Assembly (NCBI GenBank): GCA_020639095.1
Contig: JACKHH010000023.1
Location: forward strand, 1 to 59,469
Reading direction: 5' to 3'
DNA from: Phycisphaerales bacterium
GTDB taxonomy: Bacteria > Planctomycetota > Phycisphaerae > UBA1845
DNA length: 59,469 nucleotides
Part shown: positions 45,933-54,880 of the stretch, one piece after another
Position numbering within the stretch: position 1 is the first letter of the stretch
Layout: each line of letters opens with the position of its first letter
Notes under the pieces: generated by a model
Told to the model about the DNA's origin: nothing
What the model saw: only the letters and a program-made list of their open reading frames with translations
Databases searched by the model: none
Translations under genes and position numbers: made by a program

Positions 45933-47696
45933 TCAGGGCTGTTCCAGCAAGCCGTTGGAATTCATCCAAGCTTCAAGCCGGTCCAACTTGTCTTGAATGA
46001 CGTTCTTGGGCGCGAGTTCGAGACTGCGTTGCCACGCGCGACGCACTTCCCTCGGATCCTTGCGTGCGGCGAGTAGGGTTTCACCGAGATACGCCCAAGC
46101 GCGGGGATCATCGGGCACGCGCTCGACTTCGATCTGGGCATAGTGCAGCGCACGCTCGTGATCAGCCTGTGAATCAGAACGGATCATGTAGCAGTTCGCG
46201 AGATCGATGTAGAGCGATCTGCGCGGCTCGACGTTTGGCGACTCTCCCGAGCGGAACGCGTCGAGCAGCGTCAGTTCCGTTCCGCGCGGCATCGGCTCGA
46301 ACCGTGCGAACGCACGCCACGCGAGGGGGCCGGCGAACAACTCGGCCAACGCCATGACGATGCCCATGGTCGCCATCGCCACCAGGATGGGCGAACGTCG
46401 TGTGCGCGTCGCGAACCACGCCGCCAGCGCGGTGATGCCCGTAAGTCCGACGATCACGCTGAGCCAATACGACGTGTCGAGTACGCCCTTGGACCAGCTT
46501 ATGCGTGAGCCCGCGAACCCGACGCATGCCGCCCAAACGAGGCCCGCGATGACGACGCGCGTCGGTGCCGCGTACCGCAACCGGCCTAGCCAGATGGCGG
46601 CGAGCAACCAAAGCGCCGGCAGATACATCAGGTGGAAGCGCGCGCCCAACGTGCCGCGTTCGATGACGACTGCGGCTCCTGCGACCGACCAGACGGTCAG
46701 CGCGATCCGTGCCTGCGCCAAGCGTCCTCCTGCGTGGAATCGGTTCCGCGCGATGCTGATGCATGCCACAACACAAGCCGCCAAGAGCAGCGGCGCCATC
46801 ATCGCCATCGCCGGCCAGACGTCGAAGTCGAGCGCGATGAACGCGGCATCGAGGGCGCTCCCGGTGACGTGCTTTTTGATCGTCGTGTAGTCGAACAGCA
46901 GCGCGCGGGTCAGGGCGAAGACGTTTGGCGCGGTGGTGGCTTCGTGTGCGATCGGGTGACCGGCGAAATGTTGGTTTCCCCAGATGAGGTAAGCCCCAGC
47001 GGGAATGACCGCCATCACCAGGCTGATTGCGAGATTGCCGATGCGCCGCGCCACGTCGCGTCGCGCCGCGACCAGCAGCACGCCTTCGGCGAGCAGCATC
47101 AACAGGATGACGAAGATGCCCTTGACCAGCCCGGTCAGCAGCAGCAGCGCCCACAGCACACCGCGGAGCCACGCGCGTCGCGTCGTACCAACCTGACATG
47201 CCAGCAGGACGATCAGCGGAACGGTGAACGACTCCGCGAATTCGCCGCGGCAGTTGGTGAAGATCAGGATGTCGGAGAGGCTGATGAATGCGAGGAAGTA
47301 CACCGCGATACGCCGGCCGAAGCGGGCAGCTGAGCAGCGCCACGCGATCCACAGCGTGAGCACGCCGAACAGCGCGGGCATAATGCGCAGCACAAACAGC
47401 GAGATATCCGGCGCGATCGCGCGGGGAACGTACTGAATCCACCACCACAATGGCGTGATCGCGCTGCTGTGCGTCAGCGGCACGTCGAGCAATAGTGCCG
47501 ACGTCGATTCCGTCATCGCGTTGAGCCCGAGCGCCATGACGTACGACTCGTCATAGCCCACGGGCAGCGTGATCGCGAGGTAGCTGCGCAGACCCGCGCC
47601 GATCGCGAACAGCACGCAGGCTGCTTGCGTCCAGGTTCGGGCGGAAACGGGACGCGTTGTGTTCCCGCCCAAAGTCTTCGGAGTACGCGTCATCAT
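45933..47696 (-). CDS. GT39-like membrane glycosyltransferase with C-terminal TPR-like part
   Basis: A 587-residue polytopic protein. The first extracytoplasmic loop has LPVGYDESYVMALGL with the acidic residues of GT-C enzymes, and about eleven helices follow. The C-terminal 110 residues are soluble, with a TPR-like segment (QADHERALHYAQIEVERVPD and PRAWAYLGETLLAARKDPRE). It probably transfers a sugar from a lipid carrier at the outer face of the membrane. It starts four bases after the pyrK-like stop, so the two are in one operon. Confidence 0.7.
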   Translation of the reverse strand: MMTRTPKTLGGNTTRPVSARTWTQAACVLFAIGAGLRSYLAITLPVGYDESYVMALGLNAMTESTSALLLDVPLTHSSAITPLWWWIQYVPRAIAPDISLFVLRIMPALFGVLTLWIAWRCSAARFGRRIAVYFLAFISLSDILIFTNCRGEFAESFTVPLIVLLACQVGTTRRAWLRGVLWALLLLTGLVKGIFVILLMLLAEGVLLVAARRDVARRIGNLAISLVMAVIPAGAYLIWGNQHFAGHPIAHEATTAPNVFALTRALLFDYTTIKKHVTGSALDAAFIALDFDVWPAMAMMAPLLLAACVVACISIARNRFHAGGRLAQARIALTVWSVAGAAVVIERGTLGARFHLMYLPALWLLAAIWLGRLRYAAPTRVVIAGLVWAACVGFAGSRISWSKGVLDTSYWLSVIVGLTGITALAAWFATRTRRSPILVAMATMGIVMALAELFAGPLAWRAFARFEPMPRGTELTLLDAFRSGESPNVEPRRSLYIDLANCYMIRSDSQADHERALHYAQIEVERVPDDPRAWAYLGETLLAARKDPREVRRAWQRSLELAPKNVIQDKLDRLEAWMNSNGLLEQP

Positions 47697-47699
47697 GGA

Positions 47700-48695
47700 T
47701 CAGTGCGTCGCGGGCTGCGACTGCCGCTTGAGCAGGGCGGGGTCATCCCACACGATGTGTTCCGCGGCGAATACCGGCCCTTCCGTGCAGCACAGGGCGT
47801 AGCGCGTGCCGCTCTCGGGTGCGTCGCGATGCACGGTTACGATGCACGATTGGCACGTGCCCATTCCGCATGCCATGGGCCGCTCCATGCAGACGATGCA
47901 GGCAATTCCCGCGTTTTGACACCAGTCTGCCGCCGCGCGCATCATGCGTTCAGGCCCGCAGGTGTAGACGACGGTGTCGTTGGCGTCTGGCGTTTGTGCG
48001 CGCGAATACGCATCAAGGGCCGCGACGACGTTTCCGTGAAATCCCAAGCTGCCGTCATCGGTGCTGATGACCGCGTCCGCGCCGTAACATGCGAACTCTG
48101 CCGCACAGCGTACTGCCCGCGAAGCATCCGTTGCCGGCGCGTTCGCTGCGTCGATGGTAAGCGGCACAAGGTCCGCGGTCTGCGCGCCCAGGAACGCGAT
48201 CGTCCGCTTACCAGCCTGCTGCAACGCCTCCGCGAGCCAGAGCAATGGAGGCAACCCCACGCCGCCGATCACCAGCAGCGCTTTCGATCGGCTTGCGTCG
48301 ATGGGGAATTCTCTACCGAGCGGGCCCAGGACATTTACGCGGTCGCCGGGCGACAGCGCGCGCATCCAGCGCGTCCCCACGCCGACGACGCGATAGATCA
48401 CATCGATCTCGCTGGCGGTGCCCGCGCGGCGCAGTCCGCCGATGCTGAACGCGCGGGGCAGCAGCGGCGTTACTGGTCCGTGACTTGCGCCCCAACCGTC
48501 GGCGCGATTCGTTGGATCATACGCGGGACTGATCTGCACGAACTGACCCGGACGAGCCGGTGCGAACGCATCGACCGCCAATGTCAGCCGGGCGTGTTCG
48601 CGACAGAGCTCGGTATTGTGCGCCACGCGCGCGACGGCGATACGCGCGGGATTGGTTTCCGGATCAGAGAGGTTGTGAGCGGGTGAAGCGGACAT
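47700..48695 (-). CDS. pyrK: Dihydroorotate dehydrogenase electron transfer subunit (PyrK-like)
   Basis: A 331-residue iron-sulfur flavoprotein. A ferredoxin-reductase-like FAD domain (RPGQFVQISP and the FAD pattern LPRAFSIGGL) is followed by the NAD-binding part (LLVIGGVGLPPLLWLAEAL, then VYTCGPERMM). The [2Fe-2S] site has ACGMGTCQSC and a later Cys. It passes electrons from PyrD to NAD+ in pyrimidine synthesis. PyrD is not adjacent. The ATG at 48695 is used; the same frame stays open to 48812, but that part overlaps a terminator-like hairpin. It is regulated by a promoter and probable attenuator just upstream. Confidence 0.82.
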   Translation of the reverse strand: MSASPAHNLSDPETNPARIAVARVAHNTELCREHARLTLAVDAFAPARPGQFVQISPAYDPTNRADGWGASHGPVTPLLPRAFSIGGLRRAGTASEIDVIYRVVGVGTRWMRALSPGDRVNVLGPLGREFPIDASRSKALLVIGGVGLPPLLWLAEALQQAGKRTIAFLGAQTADLVPLTIDAANAPATDASRAVRCAAEFACYGADAVISTDDGSLGFHGNVVAALDAYSRAQTPDANDTVVYTCGPERMMRAAADWCQNAGIACIVCMERPMACGMGTCQSCIVTVHRDAPESGTRYALCCTEGPVFAAEHIVWDDPALLKRQSQPATH

Positions 48696-48720
48696 GTCCG
48701 GATGATGGCGCGGTGTGCGC

Positions 48721-48764
48721 AAAAAACAACTTCCGGCGCCGGAGATGAACTCCAGCGCCGGAAG
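48721..48764 (-). terminator. Probable transcription attenuator of pyrK
   Basis: Perfect 10-base arms CTTCCGGCGC/GCGCCGGAAG (48730-48739 and 48755-48764), with more pairing inside. On the minus strand a TTGTTTTTTG tract (48726-48721 and flanks) follows. It lies between a promoter (48861-48889) and the pyrK ATG (48695), in the leader and not after a gene. A smaller hairpin CGGCTTTGCTAAGCCG precedes it. Confidence 0.65.
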
Positions 48765-48860
48765 CGCGCCACGGCTTAGCAAAGCCGCATAACCATCGCC
48801 GGTCCGCCGCATGACGCTGCGTCCGCCGGCAGCTCAAATTCGGGTGTTTCAACGGGCCGA

Positions 48861-48889
48861 AGTCTATCGCGCGCGCAGCTGAGCGTCAA
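48861..48889 (-). promoter_or_regulatory. Promoter of pyrK
   Basis: On the minus strand TTGACG, a 17-base spacer and TAGACT (the same -10 as at 5886). The predicted start near 48854 gives a leader of about 160 bases. Confidence 0.5.
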
Positions 48890-49515
48890 CAGAATCGACG
48901 CGCCTAGACGGTCGAAGGTTTCTGGTGTAACATGTTGTAAATAAAGCAGTTACATGATTTGTAAGAATCCGCAAAATGCCCTTCGCGAGGCTGGTAAAGG
49001 GGCTTTTTGCGAGAAGAAAATCACAAGTTCGTAGTCCGGTCGGGTCGCGTCTTCCGGACGGACTCTGAATTGTTGCCAAAAACGCCATAAATGGATTGAA
49101 AATATGATGTTACGGTGAATTTGGGCCCTGTTGGGCTTGTTGCCGGTGAAATAGTTGCGATTGTCGGACAATTGGTGCGTGCGAATGATCTCCCGACGAC
49201 GTCGAAAGGGGACAACTGATCGGTTGGTTGGGCGGTCGAAGCGGGCTGCTCGCGAACGATTAGGGCGACGGCGCGTCGAGCGGGGGGACCACACCGGCAC
49301 ACCGCATCGACTCGACAACTGATCACCCGAGATTGTGCGCCAGCGGGACAAGTCGGGGGAGGTGTAGCGAGTCCGAAGCTGCTTCTGGGGGGCAGTTGCG
49401 TTTGCTGACCTTCGGCTTGTCCCGCACATTTGCGCGCCCACATCCGCCTGCGTCGCGTTGACCACCGCGCCGAGTCTGCGCTAGAATCCACGGCGGTATC
49501 GCGAACGCAGATTTC
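48890..49515. other. 626-base region without recognised gene
   Basis: Holds an AT-richer stretch (about 48920-49100) and a hairpin with arms CGCAAAATGCCC and GGGCTTTTTGCG (48970-48981 and 49000-49011), which could act as a terminator. Minus-strand open frames here have no family resemblance. The leader of the 49516 gene lies at the right end. Confidence 0.4.
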
Positions 49516-49995
49516 ATGCCCGTTGAAAAAGATCCCAAACTTGGCCTGTACATCGATGCCTTCAAGGCGTGGCTGCCCACCGTGCGCATTCGACTCGCCG
49601 CCTGGGCAGAGGCGTGCCGCGAAGAGCCGGTGCTCATCTGGCACACGCCAGCCATCCGTTACTCGACGTACGCCGTCGGTGCGCTGATCGGCATCTGGGT
49701 GGTGACGTCGTTTGTCGGGATGTGGGCGCCGAAGAACGTCATCCCCCCGGCGCGGACGGCGGACTTCCACATCGTTTGCACGAATACCGCGTGCCGGCAC
49801 CATTTCGTGATCAATCGCAAGTTCGGGTTCGACGACTTCCCGGTGACCTGTCCCAAGTGCAAGAAGGAAACGGGCGAACGCGCGGTGCGCTGCGCGGGCG
49901 GTCCGCGCGACGGCGAATGGGTCGCAGCCACGCTCGACGACAACGATCAACTCATCGGCGCCGACTGTTCGGTTCCACCATCGACGAAGGATTGA
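49516..49995 (+). CDS. Membrane protein with extracytoplasmic or cytoplasmic zinc-ribbon-like domain
   Basis: A 159-residue protein. The amphipathic start DAFKAWLPTVRIRLAAWAE is followed by one membrane helix (about 51-70, YAVGALIGIWVVTSFVGMW) and a C-terminal domain with CTNTACRHHFVI and CPKCKKETGERAVRCAGG, which could form a zinc ribbon. No family recognised. It differs from the YDLTGNxxG zinc-ribbon group at 52-54 kb. Confidence 0.6.
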   Translation: MPVEKDPKLGLYIDAFKAWLPTVRIRLAAWAEACREEPVLIWHTPAIRYSTYAVGALIGIWVVTSFVGMWAPKNVIPPARTADFHIVCTNTACRHHFVINRKFGFDDFPVTCPKCKKETGERAVRCAGGPRDGEWVAATLDDNDQLIGADCSVPPSTKD

Positions 49996-50196
49996 TCGGC
50001 TCGGCGTCGTCGCATTCTCTGCGCACGAAATCCCGCACGATTTTACAAGGGAAATGCTTGTTATCCGCGCGTCTTGCGATACAGTAGGATGCAGCACGGA
50101 TGCGATAATTTCACACCCGACATCGGTGGAGATTCGCGGTCTGTTCAGCGGACCGTGCGGTTTGCCATCGCCGTCGCGCAGCAGGGAGGCCAAGTC

Positions 50197-51270
50197 GTGG
50201 GACGACGCCGACGCAGAAAGAATTCACCCCGGCGCCTTTGGGTCATCGGTTCGCTGATGACCGTGGCGGGCATCTGGGGATATGCCCAATTCATCAGCCC
50301 GGTGCTCGAAGGCGAGCCCGAAGAGGAAGCGCCCGCGGTCGCCATGAACACGGTAGACGCTCCGGTAGGGGCAGCCGCGGCTGCACCCATGTTGCCTCCG
50401 TCCAATCCCGGACCGCGACTGACCTCGACGCGACCCGAGACGCCCTCGCCCCAGGTCAATGAACGCATTTCCGAGAAGGGCGCGCGTGATGAGTCTCCCC
50501 GGCAGGAGGTGAGCCCCGCGACTGCGGAACGCCGCGCGAAACTGCTCGCAGCGGGTCGCCAGGCGCTGGAGCGCAACGAGCTGGTCAATGCCCGGTCGTA
50601 TCTTTCGGAGGCGGTGACGCTCGGGTTGTCCACGGACGAGTTGATCGAAGCGCGGGCCGCCCTGGTGCGTATCGGTACCGAGACGATTTTCAGTGCGAAC
50701 ATCTTCCCGGAAGATCCGCTGGTGCGCCAGCACATGGTGAGCCCCGGCGAGTCGCTGGGCAAGATCGCCAAGAAGTACGAAGTGACTGACGACTTCCTGG
50801 CTGCGATCAACAACATCAGCGACAAGAACAAAATTCGCGCGGGCCAGAACCTCAAGGTGGTGCAGGGCCCGTTCCATGTCCGGGTCGATAAGCGCACCTA
50901 TCGCATGGACGTTTATCTTCAGGACACGTTCGTGCGGCAGTACCAGGTTGGTCTGGGCGCGAACGACAGCACACCGACGGGCGAGTGGGTGGTGGGCACG
51001 AAGCTGCTCAACCCGACGTACTATCCGCCGCGCGGCGGACCGATCATAGAGGCCGGTGATCCGGAAAACCCGCTGGGCGAATACTGGCTCGAGTTGGTCG
51101 GTATCGGCGGTGCTGCGCGCAATCAGCAGCGCTATGGCATTCACGGCACGATCGCGCCCAATTCAATCGGCAAGAGCGAATCCCTGGGTTGCATCCGCAT
51201 GCACAATGAGGACGTGGCTGAGGTGTTCACGCTGCTGGTGACGAAGGATTCGCACGTCTTCGTTCGTTGA
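50197..51270 (+). CDS. L,D-transpeptidase with LysM domain
   Basis: A 357-residue envelope protein. A basic start and one membrane helix (about 15-32) are followed by a Pro-rich linker and a short TPR-like helix pair. A LysM repeat (VSPGESLGKIAKKYEVTDDF to GQNLKVV) comes next. The YkuD domain has YRMDVYLQDTFVRQYQVG, then the catalytic HGTIAPNSIGKSESLGCIRM. YkuD enzymes crosslink peptidoglycan or attach proteins to it. This is notable for a planctomycete and fits a peptidoglycan-bearing wall. The GTG at 50197 has GGAGGC seven bases upstream; the frame is open to 50074. Confidence 0.9.
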   Translation: MGRRRRRKNSPRRLWVIGSLMTVAGIWGYAQFISPVLEGEPEEEAPAVAMNTVDAPVGAAAAAPMLPPSNPGPRLTSTRPETPSPQVNERISEKGARDESPRQEVSPATAERRAKLLAAGRQALERNELVNARSYLSEAVTLGLSTDELIEARAALVRIGTETIFSANIFPEDPLVRQHMVSPGESLGKIAKKYEVTDDFLAAINNISDKNKIRAGQNLKVVQGPFHVRVDKRTYRMDVYLQDTFVRQYQVGLGANDSTPTGEWVVGTKLLNPTYYPPRGGPIIEAGDPENPLGEYWLELVGIGGAARNQQRYGIHGTIAPNSIGKSESLGCIRMHNEDVAEVFTLLVTKDSHVFVR

Positions 51271-51362
51271 CGGGGTCGACGTTCGCTGGTGCGATCAACG
51301 TCGCATCTGTTTTCATTTCCAAGCATCGGGTTTCGCTGCGCGTCCAGTTCGTGGAGTGCGGA

Positions 51363-52139
51363 CTATTTCCTTCTATTCGGGCGGTATGTGGAGGCTTCGG
51401 GTAGAAGGGGGCGCCAGGTGGTCATGTAGAGAAAACCGGTATCGACGGCGGCCAGTGCGATCTTGATGATGTAGGCGAAGACAACCGCTTGCCACCAGAC
51501 CTGCCAGGTGTCGATGGGGCCGCCATCGAGGTAGCGGATCGGCAGTGCGGTAATCCCGGCGGTCGTGAAGAAGACGGTGTCGAAGGCTTGTGCGATCCAG
51601 GTTGACGCGTTGCTGCGCAGCCAGAGCAGACGGCGGGCACCGGTGCGATCGCGGATGAGCTGGTAGATCTGTACGTCGAGCAGTTGCGCGAGCAGGTAAC
51701 TCACCATCGACGCGAGCACCACGCGGGGATAGGCGCGAACGTCGAAGAGCATGGCCAGTGCGCTTTGCGACGTGTCGTGCGCGTTGGGCGCGTAGCGCAG
51801 CACGAACTGCATCATCACCACCACAACCAGTCCGCTGGCAAAGCCGATGAGCACAGCCTGGCGCGCGGCGCGCTTGCCGAAGTGTTCGTTGAGCACGTCG
51901 TTCGCGAGGAAGACGGTGGCGAAAAGCACGTTGCCGCCGGTCACCTCCCACCCGAAGAGCGTGATGCTCTTGGCCACCGCGATGTTCATCAGCAGCGTGC
52001 ATACCACGATCAGCGCGACCAGCCAGGTCCGCCCGAAGCGGCCCGCGACGAGCACGATGGCTCCGGCGACGAGCAGGTGCAGGAGAAACACGGCTTCATT
52101 GGTTGAGAGTTGGGCGATGATGGCCAAATTCGCAAGCAT
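51363..52139 (-). CDS. VUT/YhhQ-family transporter (queuosine precursor type)
   Basis: A 258-residue, six-helix protein of the VUT/YhhQ group. It has NVLFATVFLANDVLNEHFGKRAARQ with the conserved D-x-x-x-E-x-x-G loop, DVQIYQLIRDRTGARRLLWLRSNAST, and FDTVFFTTAGITALP. Members import 7-cyano- or 7-aminomethyl-7-deazaguanine for queuosine in tRNA. The start at 52139 gives the normal length; the open frame to 52364 is spurious. Confidence 0.82.
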   Translation of the reverse strand: MLANLAIIAQLSTNEAVFLLHLLVAGAIVLVAGRFGRTWLVALIVVCTLLMNIAVAKSITLFGWEVTGGNVLFATVFLANDVLNEHFGKRAARQAVLIGFASGLVVVVMMQFVLRYAPNAHDTSQSALAMLFDVRAYPRVVLASMVSYLLAQLLDVQIYQLIRDRTGARRLLWLRSNASTWIAQAFDTVFFTTAGITALPIRYLDGGPIDTWQVWWQAVVFAYIIKIALAAVDTGFLYMTTWRPLLPEASTYRPNRRK

Positions 52140-52225
52140 GCGCGGTATGCTAGCGGGCGTTGATTGATGAACAAGCGGTCCAGGACGGGCCGATTTGAGA
52201 TTTGGCGATTGATTCAAGCGGCGGC

Positions 52226-52256
52226 GGGTGGCACGGACAAACTCTGCTTGTCCGTG
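52226..52256. repeat. GGGTGGCAC-family hairpin
   Basis: GGGTGGCACGGACAAACTCTGCTTGTCCGTG pattern, related to 2816, 53585 and 54785. Confidence 0.75.
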
Positions 52257-52289
52257 ACGCGGCCAAGTCCAGCGCTTCGGTGAAGCTTC

Positions 52290-52718
52290 GTGCTCTTGGT
52301 GAATCCACTTCTGGGTGTGCTCGCGTTTGTGGGCGTCACGGTGCTCGTGGCGCTGCCGCTGCATCTTGCTGGGGTCCGGATTCTGGGGGAAAGCAAAGCC
52401 ACCGAAGTGCGCGACTTTCTCTGGCGTGCTGAATCGCTTGTTGTGATCGTGGTGGCGGCGGTGATTGCGGGCGTTTTCACTGCGTACTTATTTACGTTTG
52501 GGTATGCGAGAATCGGTGGAAAGTTGGGGCCGCTGATTGGGGTCGCCTTCATGTTCGCTAACCTCTATTCGGTCCCCATCGCGCTGTTCACGGGTTTTGT
52601 CGCACACGTCAAATGGCGCAAGCATCGCGCGCCGGGCAGTTGCAGCCAGTGCGGATATGATCTTACAGGTAACACAAGCGGCGTCTGTCCGGAGTGCGGA
52701 AGACCGACCGATCAATAA
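52290..52718 (+). CDS. Zinc-ribbon membrane protein (cluster member 1)
   Basis: A 142-residue protein with three hydrophobic segments and a C-terminal zinc ribbon CSQCGYDLTGNTSGVCPECG. The start is uncertain: GTG at 52290 or at 52299. It begins a run of four tandem paralogues to 54070 with the same tail. The family has no known function and is common in planctomycetes. Confidence 0.65.
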   Translation: MLLVNPLLGVLAFVGVTVLVALPLHLAGVRILGESKATEVRDFLWRAESLVVIVVAAVIAGVFTAYLFTFGYARIGGKLGPLIGVAFMFANLYSVPIALFTGFVAHVKWRKHRAPGSCSQCGYDLTGNTSGVCPECGRPTDQ

Positions 52719-52730
52719 GTAACTGGCAAC

Positions 52731-53138
52731 ATGGGCATCATCGCGTTCATCATCTTCGCCGCATTCGTGGCTTTGCCGATTCATCTGCTGGTGATTCGAG
52801 GCTTGAATCGCAGCAGGAACATTGATGTACGTGACTTCCTCTGGACGATTGAGTCGGTCCTTCTGATCATCATCACTTCGCTGTCCGTCGGGTTTGTTGC
52901 GGGGCTCCTGGTACTTGCGTTTTTGGCGCTGCGCGACGGACATCTTGACGAATTTGCTCCGCTTATCCTGCTGTTCGGTCCGTGTTACGCGTTTCCGGGG
53001 GCCGTGCTTGTCGGCGTGATCGCGCACCTTGTCTGGCGCAAGCGGCGGATTTCGGGCAGGTGTACGCAGTGCGGATATGATCTTACGGGCAACACGAGCG
53101 GCGTCTGTCCGGAGTGTGGTCAGCCAGCGAGTTTGTAG
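52731..53138 (+). CDS. Zinc-ribbon membrane protein (cluster member 2)
   Basis: A 135-residue protein resembling member 1 in its middle (RDFLWxxESxxxI) and in the tail CTQCGYDLTGNTSGVCPECG. It has three membrane segments. It starts 12 bases after member 1, so the pair is likely co-transcribed. Confidence 0.75.
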   Translation: MGIIAFIIFAAFVALPIHLLVIRGLNRSRNIDVRDFLWTIESVLLIIITSLSVGFVAGLLVLAFLALRDGHLDEFAPLILLFGPCYAFPGAVLVGVIAHLVWRKRRISGRCTQCGYDLTGNTSGVCPECGQPASL

Positions 53139-53155
53139 CGGCTGGTGCGAGCGGT

Positions 53156-53563
53156 ATGGACGGTATCGCGGTATTCAGTTTGGCGGCGGCGTTCGCGCTT
53201 GCGATTCACTGGGGCGTGATCCGGTGGGCGCGGCGGCACCGTGCGATGCTGCGCAGTTCGCGGAGCTGGTGGCTGGACACCGTGTGCATGGTCGCGGGTC
53301 CGTCGCTGGTTGCGAGCTATCTGGCGATGCACGCGCTCATGGGGATTGATGAATTGGCGCTGGGGCATTTGCGTGAAGGGGCGAGCGTGCTGATTCTGGT
53401 CGGTGTGTTCGTGACGTTTCCGGTGTCCGCGGCGGTCGGTGTTTTGGCGCACTCGCTGTGGCGTAAACGATTGTCGCCGGGCAGGTGCAGCCGATGTGGA
53501 TACGATTTGACTGGTAACGTCACGGGTGTTTGTCCAGAATGCGGTGAGCGGGTAGTTGAGTAG
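53156..53563 (+). CDS. Zinc-ribbon membrane protein (cluster member 3)
   Basis: A 135-residue protein with hydrophobic segments and RSWWLDTVCMVAGPSLVASY, ending CSRCGYDLTGNVTGVCPECG. It is very similar to member 4 over most of its length, but less so to members 1 and 2. The ATG at 53156 is used. Confidence 0.7.
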   Translation: MDGIAVFSLAAAFALAIHWGVIRWARRHRAMLRSSRSWWLDTVCMVAGPSLVASYLAMHALMGIDELALGHLREGASVLILVGVFVTFPVSAAVGVLAHSLWRKRLSPGRCSRCGYDLTGNVTGVCPECGERVVE

Positions 53564-53584
53564 CTCGCACGAGGATCGAACTGG

Positions 53585-53616
53585 GGGTGGCACGGACAAG
53601 CTTTGCTTGTCCGTGG
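53585..53616. repeat. GGGTGGCAC-family hairpin between paralogues
   Basis: GGGTGGCACGGACAAGC/GCTTGTCCGTGG pattern. It lies between members 3 and 4 of the zinc-ribbon cluster. Confidence 0.75.
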
Positions 53617-53680
53617 TGGCGTTTGGGAAAAGGTAAATGGAGGTTAGCTGTGCCGCGACGAAAACCGTCTAGCACCATCC

Positions 53681-54070
53681 TTGGTCGCGTTTGCCCTGGC
53701 GGTTCACTGGGGGGTGATTCGGTGGGCGCGGCGGCACCGCGCGTTTTGGCAGAGCACGCAGAGCTGGTGGTTGGACACGGCGTGCATGGTCGCGGGGCCA
53801 TCGCTGGTGGCGAGTTACCTGGCGATGCACGCGTTGGTTGGGGTGGATCAACTGGCGGAGGGGCATCTGCGCGAGGGGGCGCGCGTGCTCATCGTCGTGG
53901 GGGTGTTCGCGACGTTTCCGCTGTCGGCTGCCGTTGGTGTTTTTGCCCCTGTGGCGTGGCGCAAGCGTCTGGTGCCGGGGAGGTGTGGCCGGTGCGGGTA
54001 TGATTTGACGGGCAACACGACGGGCGTTTGTCCGGAATGCGGTGCGCGGGTAGGCGGGGGCGCGCGTTGA
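53681..54070 (+). CDS. Zinc-ribbon membrane protein (cluster member 4), altered start
   Basis: A 129-residue protein near-identical in layout to member 3 (HWGVIRWARRHRAFWQSTQS and WWLDTACMVAGPSLVASYLA), with the tail CGRCGYDLTGNTTGVCPECG. The first residues of member 3 are missing; the only in-frame start is TTG at 53681, without a ribosome-binding site. It may be truncated and poorly expressed, perhaps because a repeat has replaced its start. Confidence 0.55.
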   Translation: MVAFALAVHWGVIRWARRHRAFWQSTQSWWLDTACMVAGPSLVASYLAMHALVGVDQLAEGHLREGARVLIVVGVFATFPLSAAVGVFAPVAWRKRLVPGRCGRCGYDLTGNTTGVCPECGARVGGGAR

Positions 54071-54227
54071 ATTGTGGTGCTGGCTTGCCGCCTGCACGAT
54101 GCAGGCAGGATGCCTGCACCACAAGGGGCTATCGCTGCGAGATGCCTGTCGCATGATGGCCCCGGGCTTGGCGCTCGGGGTTCTGATTGGTTTGCGTTGG
54201 GTTTTCTCGTTCCGGTTTTACCGCGCA

Positions 54228-54375
54228 GCGGCCTAGGCCGGGGCTTCAGCCCCGGTTGGGTCGGGCGCTATTCAACCTCCTCCCCCTTCCCCCGCCGCCG
54301 CCGGGGGGGGGGGAAGGGGGAGGAGAAAAACGTGGGGCAGCGGCAAACCGGGCGTAAACGCCCGGCCTAGGCCGC
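54228..54375. repeat. Nested palindrome with G11 run
   Basis: Outer arms GCGGCCTAGGCCGGG (54228-54242) and CCCGGCCTAGGCCGC (54361-54375) match perfectly. Inside is a pyrimidine/purine stem ending in an 11-G homopolymer at 54303-54313. The G-rich strand could form a G-quadruplex. Confidence 0.75.
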
Positions 54376-54784
54376 TTCGCGGTGTGGGATTGGAGCGGGC
54401 TCTCGGGGCATGGGGCTCGGAGGAGCGGCGTCTGCGATCGGCATTGCTGGAAATCGGGGCGACGACTTACCCGGTCAGGGTTGTCGGTCGGCGGAGCCAA
54501 GTAGCTGAGCGTTGTCCTGGTTGTCTTGGCAAATCCAGGATGGGCACCGAGTCATTTGTCATCGTGACGCTTGACCGATTTCATCGGGAGGAGCGATGGT
54601 CAAATGGTCTCCACGGTCAAGCGTTGCGTGACCGTGGCATCCGCCGATGCGGGTAGGATGCCTGCACCACAAGGGAGCCTCGCTGCGCGGTGCCTGTCGC
54701 GTGATGGCCCCGGGCTTGGCGCCCGGGGTTGTGATTGGTTTGCGTTTTGCGTCGGTTTGAGTTGTGCGATGGTGCTGCTTGTTT

Positions 54785-54816
54785 CCACGGACAAGCGGAG
54801 CTTGTCCGTGCCACCC
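54785..54816. repeat. GGGTGGCAC-family hairpin
   Basis: CCACGGACAAGC/GCTTGTCCGTG arms, ending GTGCCACCC, about 65 bases upstream of the helicase start. Confidence 0.75.
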
Positions 54817-54880
54817 GTCGAAGACCAACCTCCGCTACATACGGGATACGCCGGGCGTTTCTTGGTAGAATCTGCGCACC

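Larger units (their letters stand above)
54071..54880. other. 810-base region packed with palindromic repeats
   Basis: No gene. It contains two direct copies of a composite repeat (54106-54205 and 54656-54755) that match over about 95 bases, each with a GTGGTGC...GCACCAC-type hairpin and a GGCCCCGGGCTTGGCGC-type hairpin. A nested palindrome at 54228-54375 has perfect 15-base ends around GGCCTAGGCC, a CTCCTCCCCC/GGGGGAGGAG stem and a run of 11 G (54303-54313). A GGGTGGCAC-family hairpin is at 54785-54816. Confidence 0.75.

Noticed and set aside
48696..48812. N-terminal extension of the pyrK reading frame
   Set aside because: It would translate through the attenuator hairpin and U-tract, and pyrK homologues begin near the ATG at 48695.
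49021..50193. 390-aa minus-strand frame over the 49516 gene
   Set aside because: No motif; the plus-strand protein has a membrane helix and paired CxxC-type motifs.
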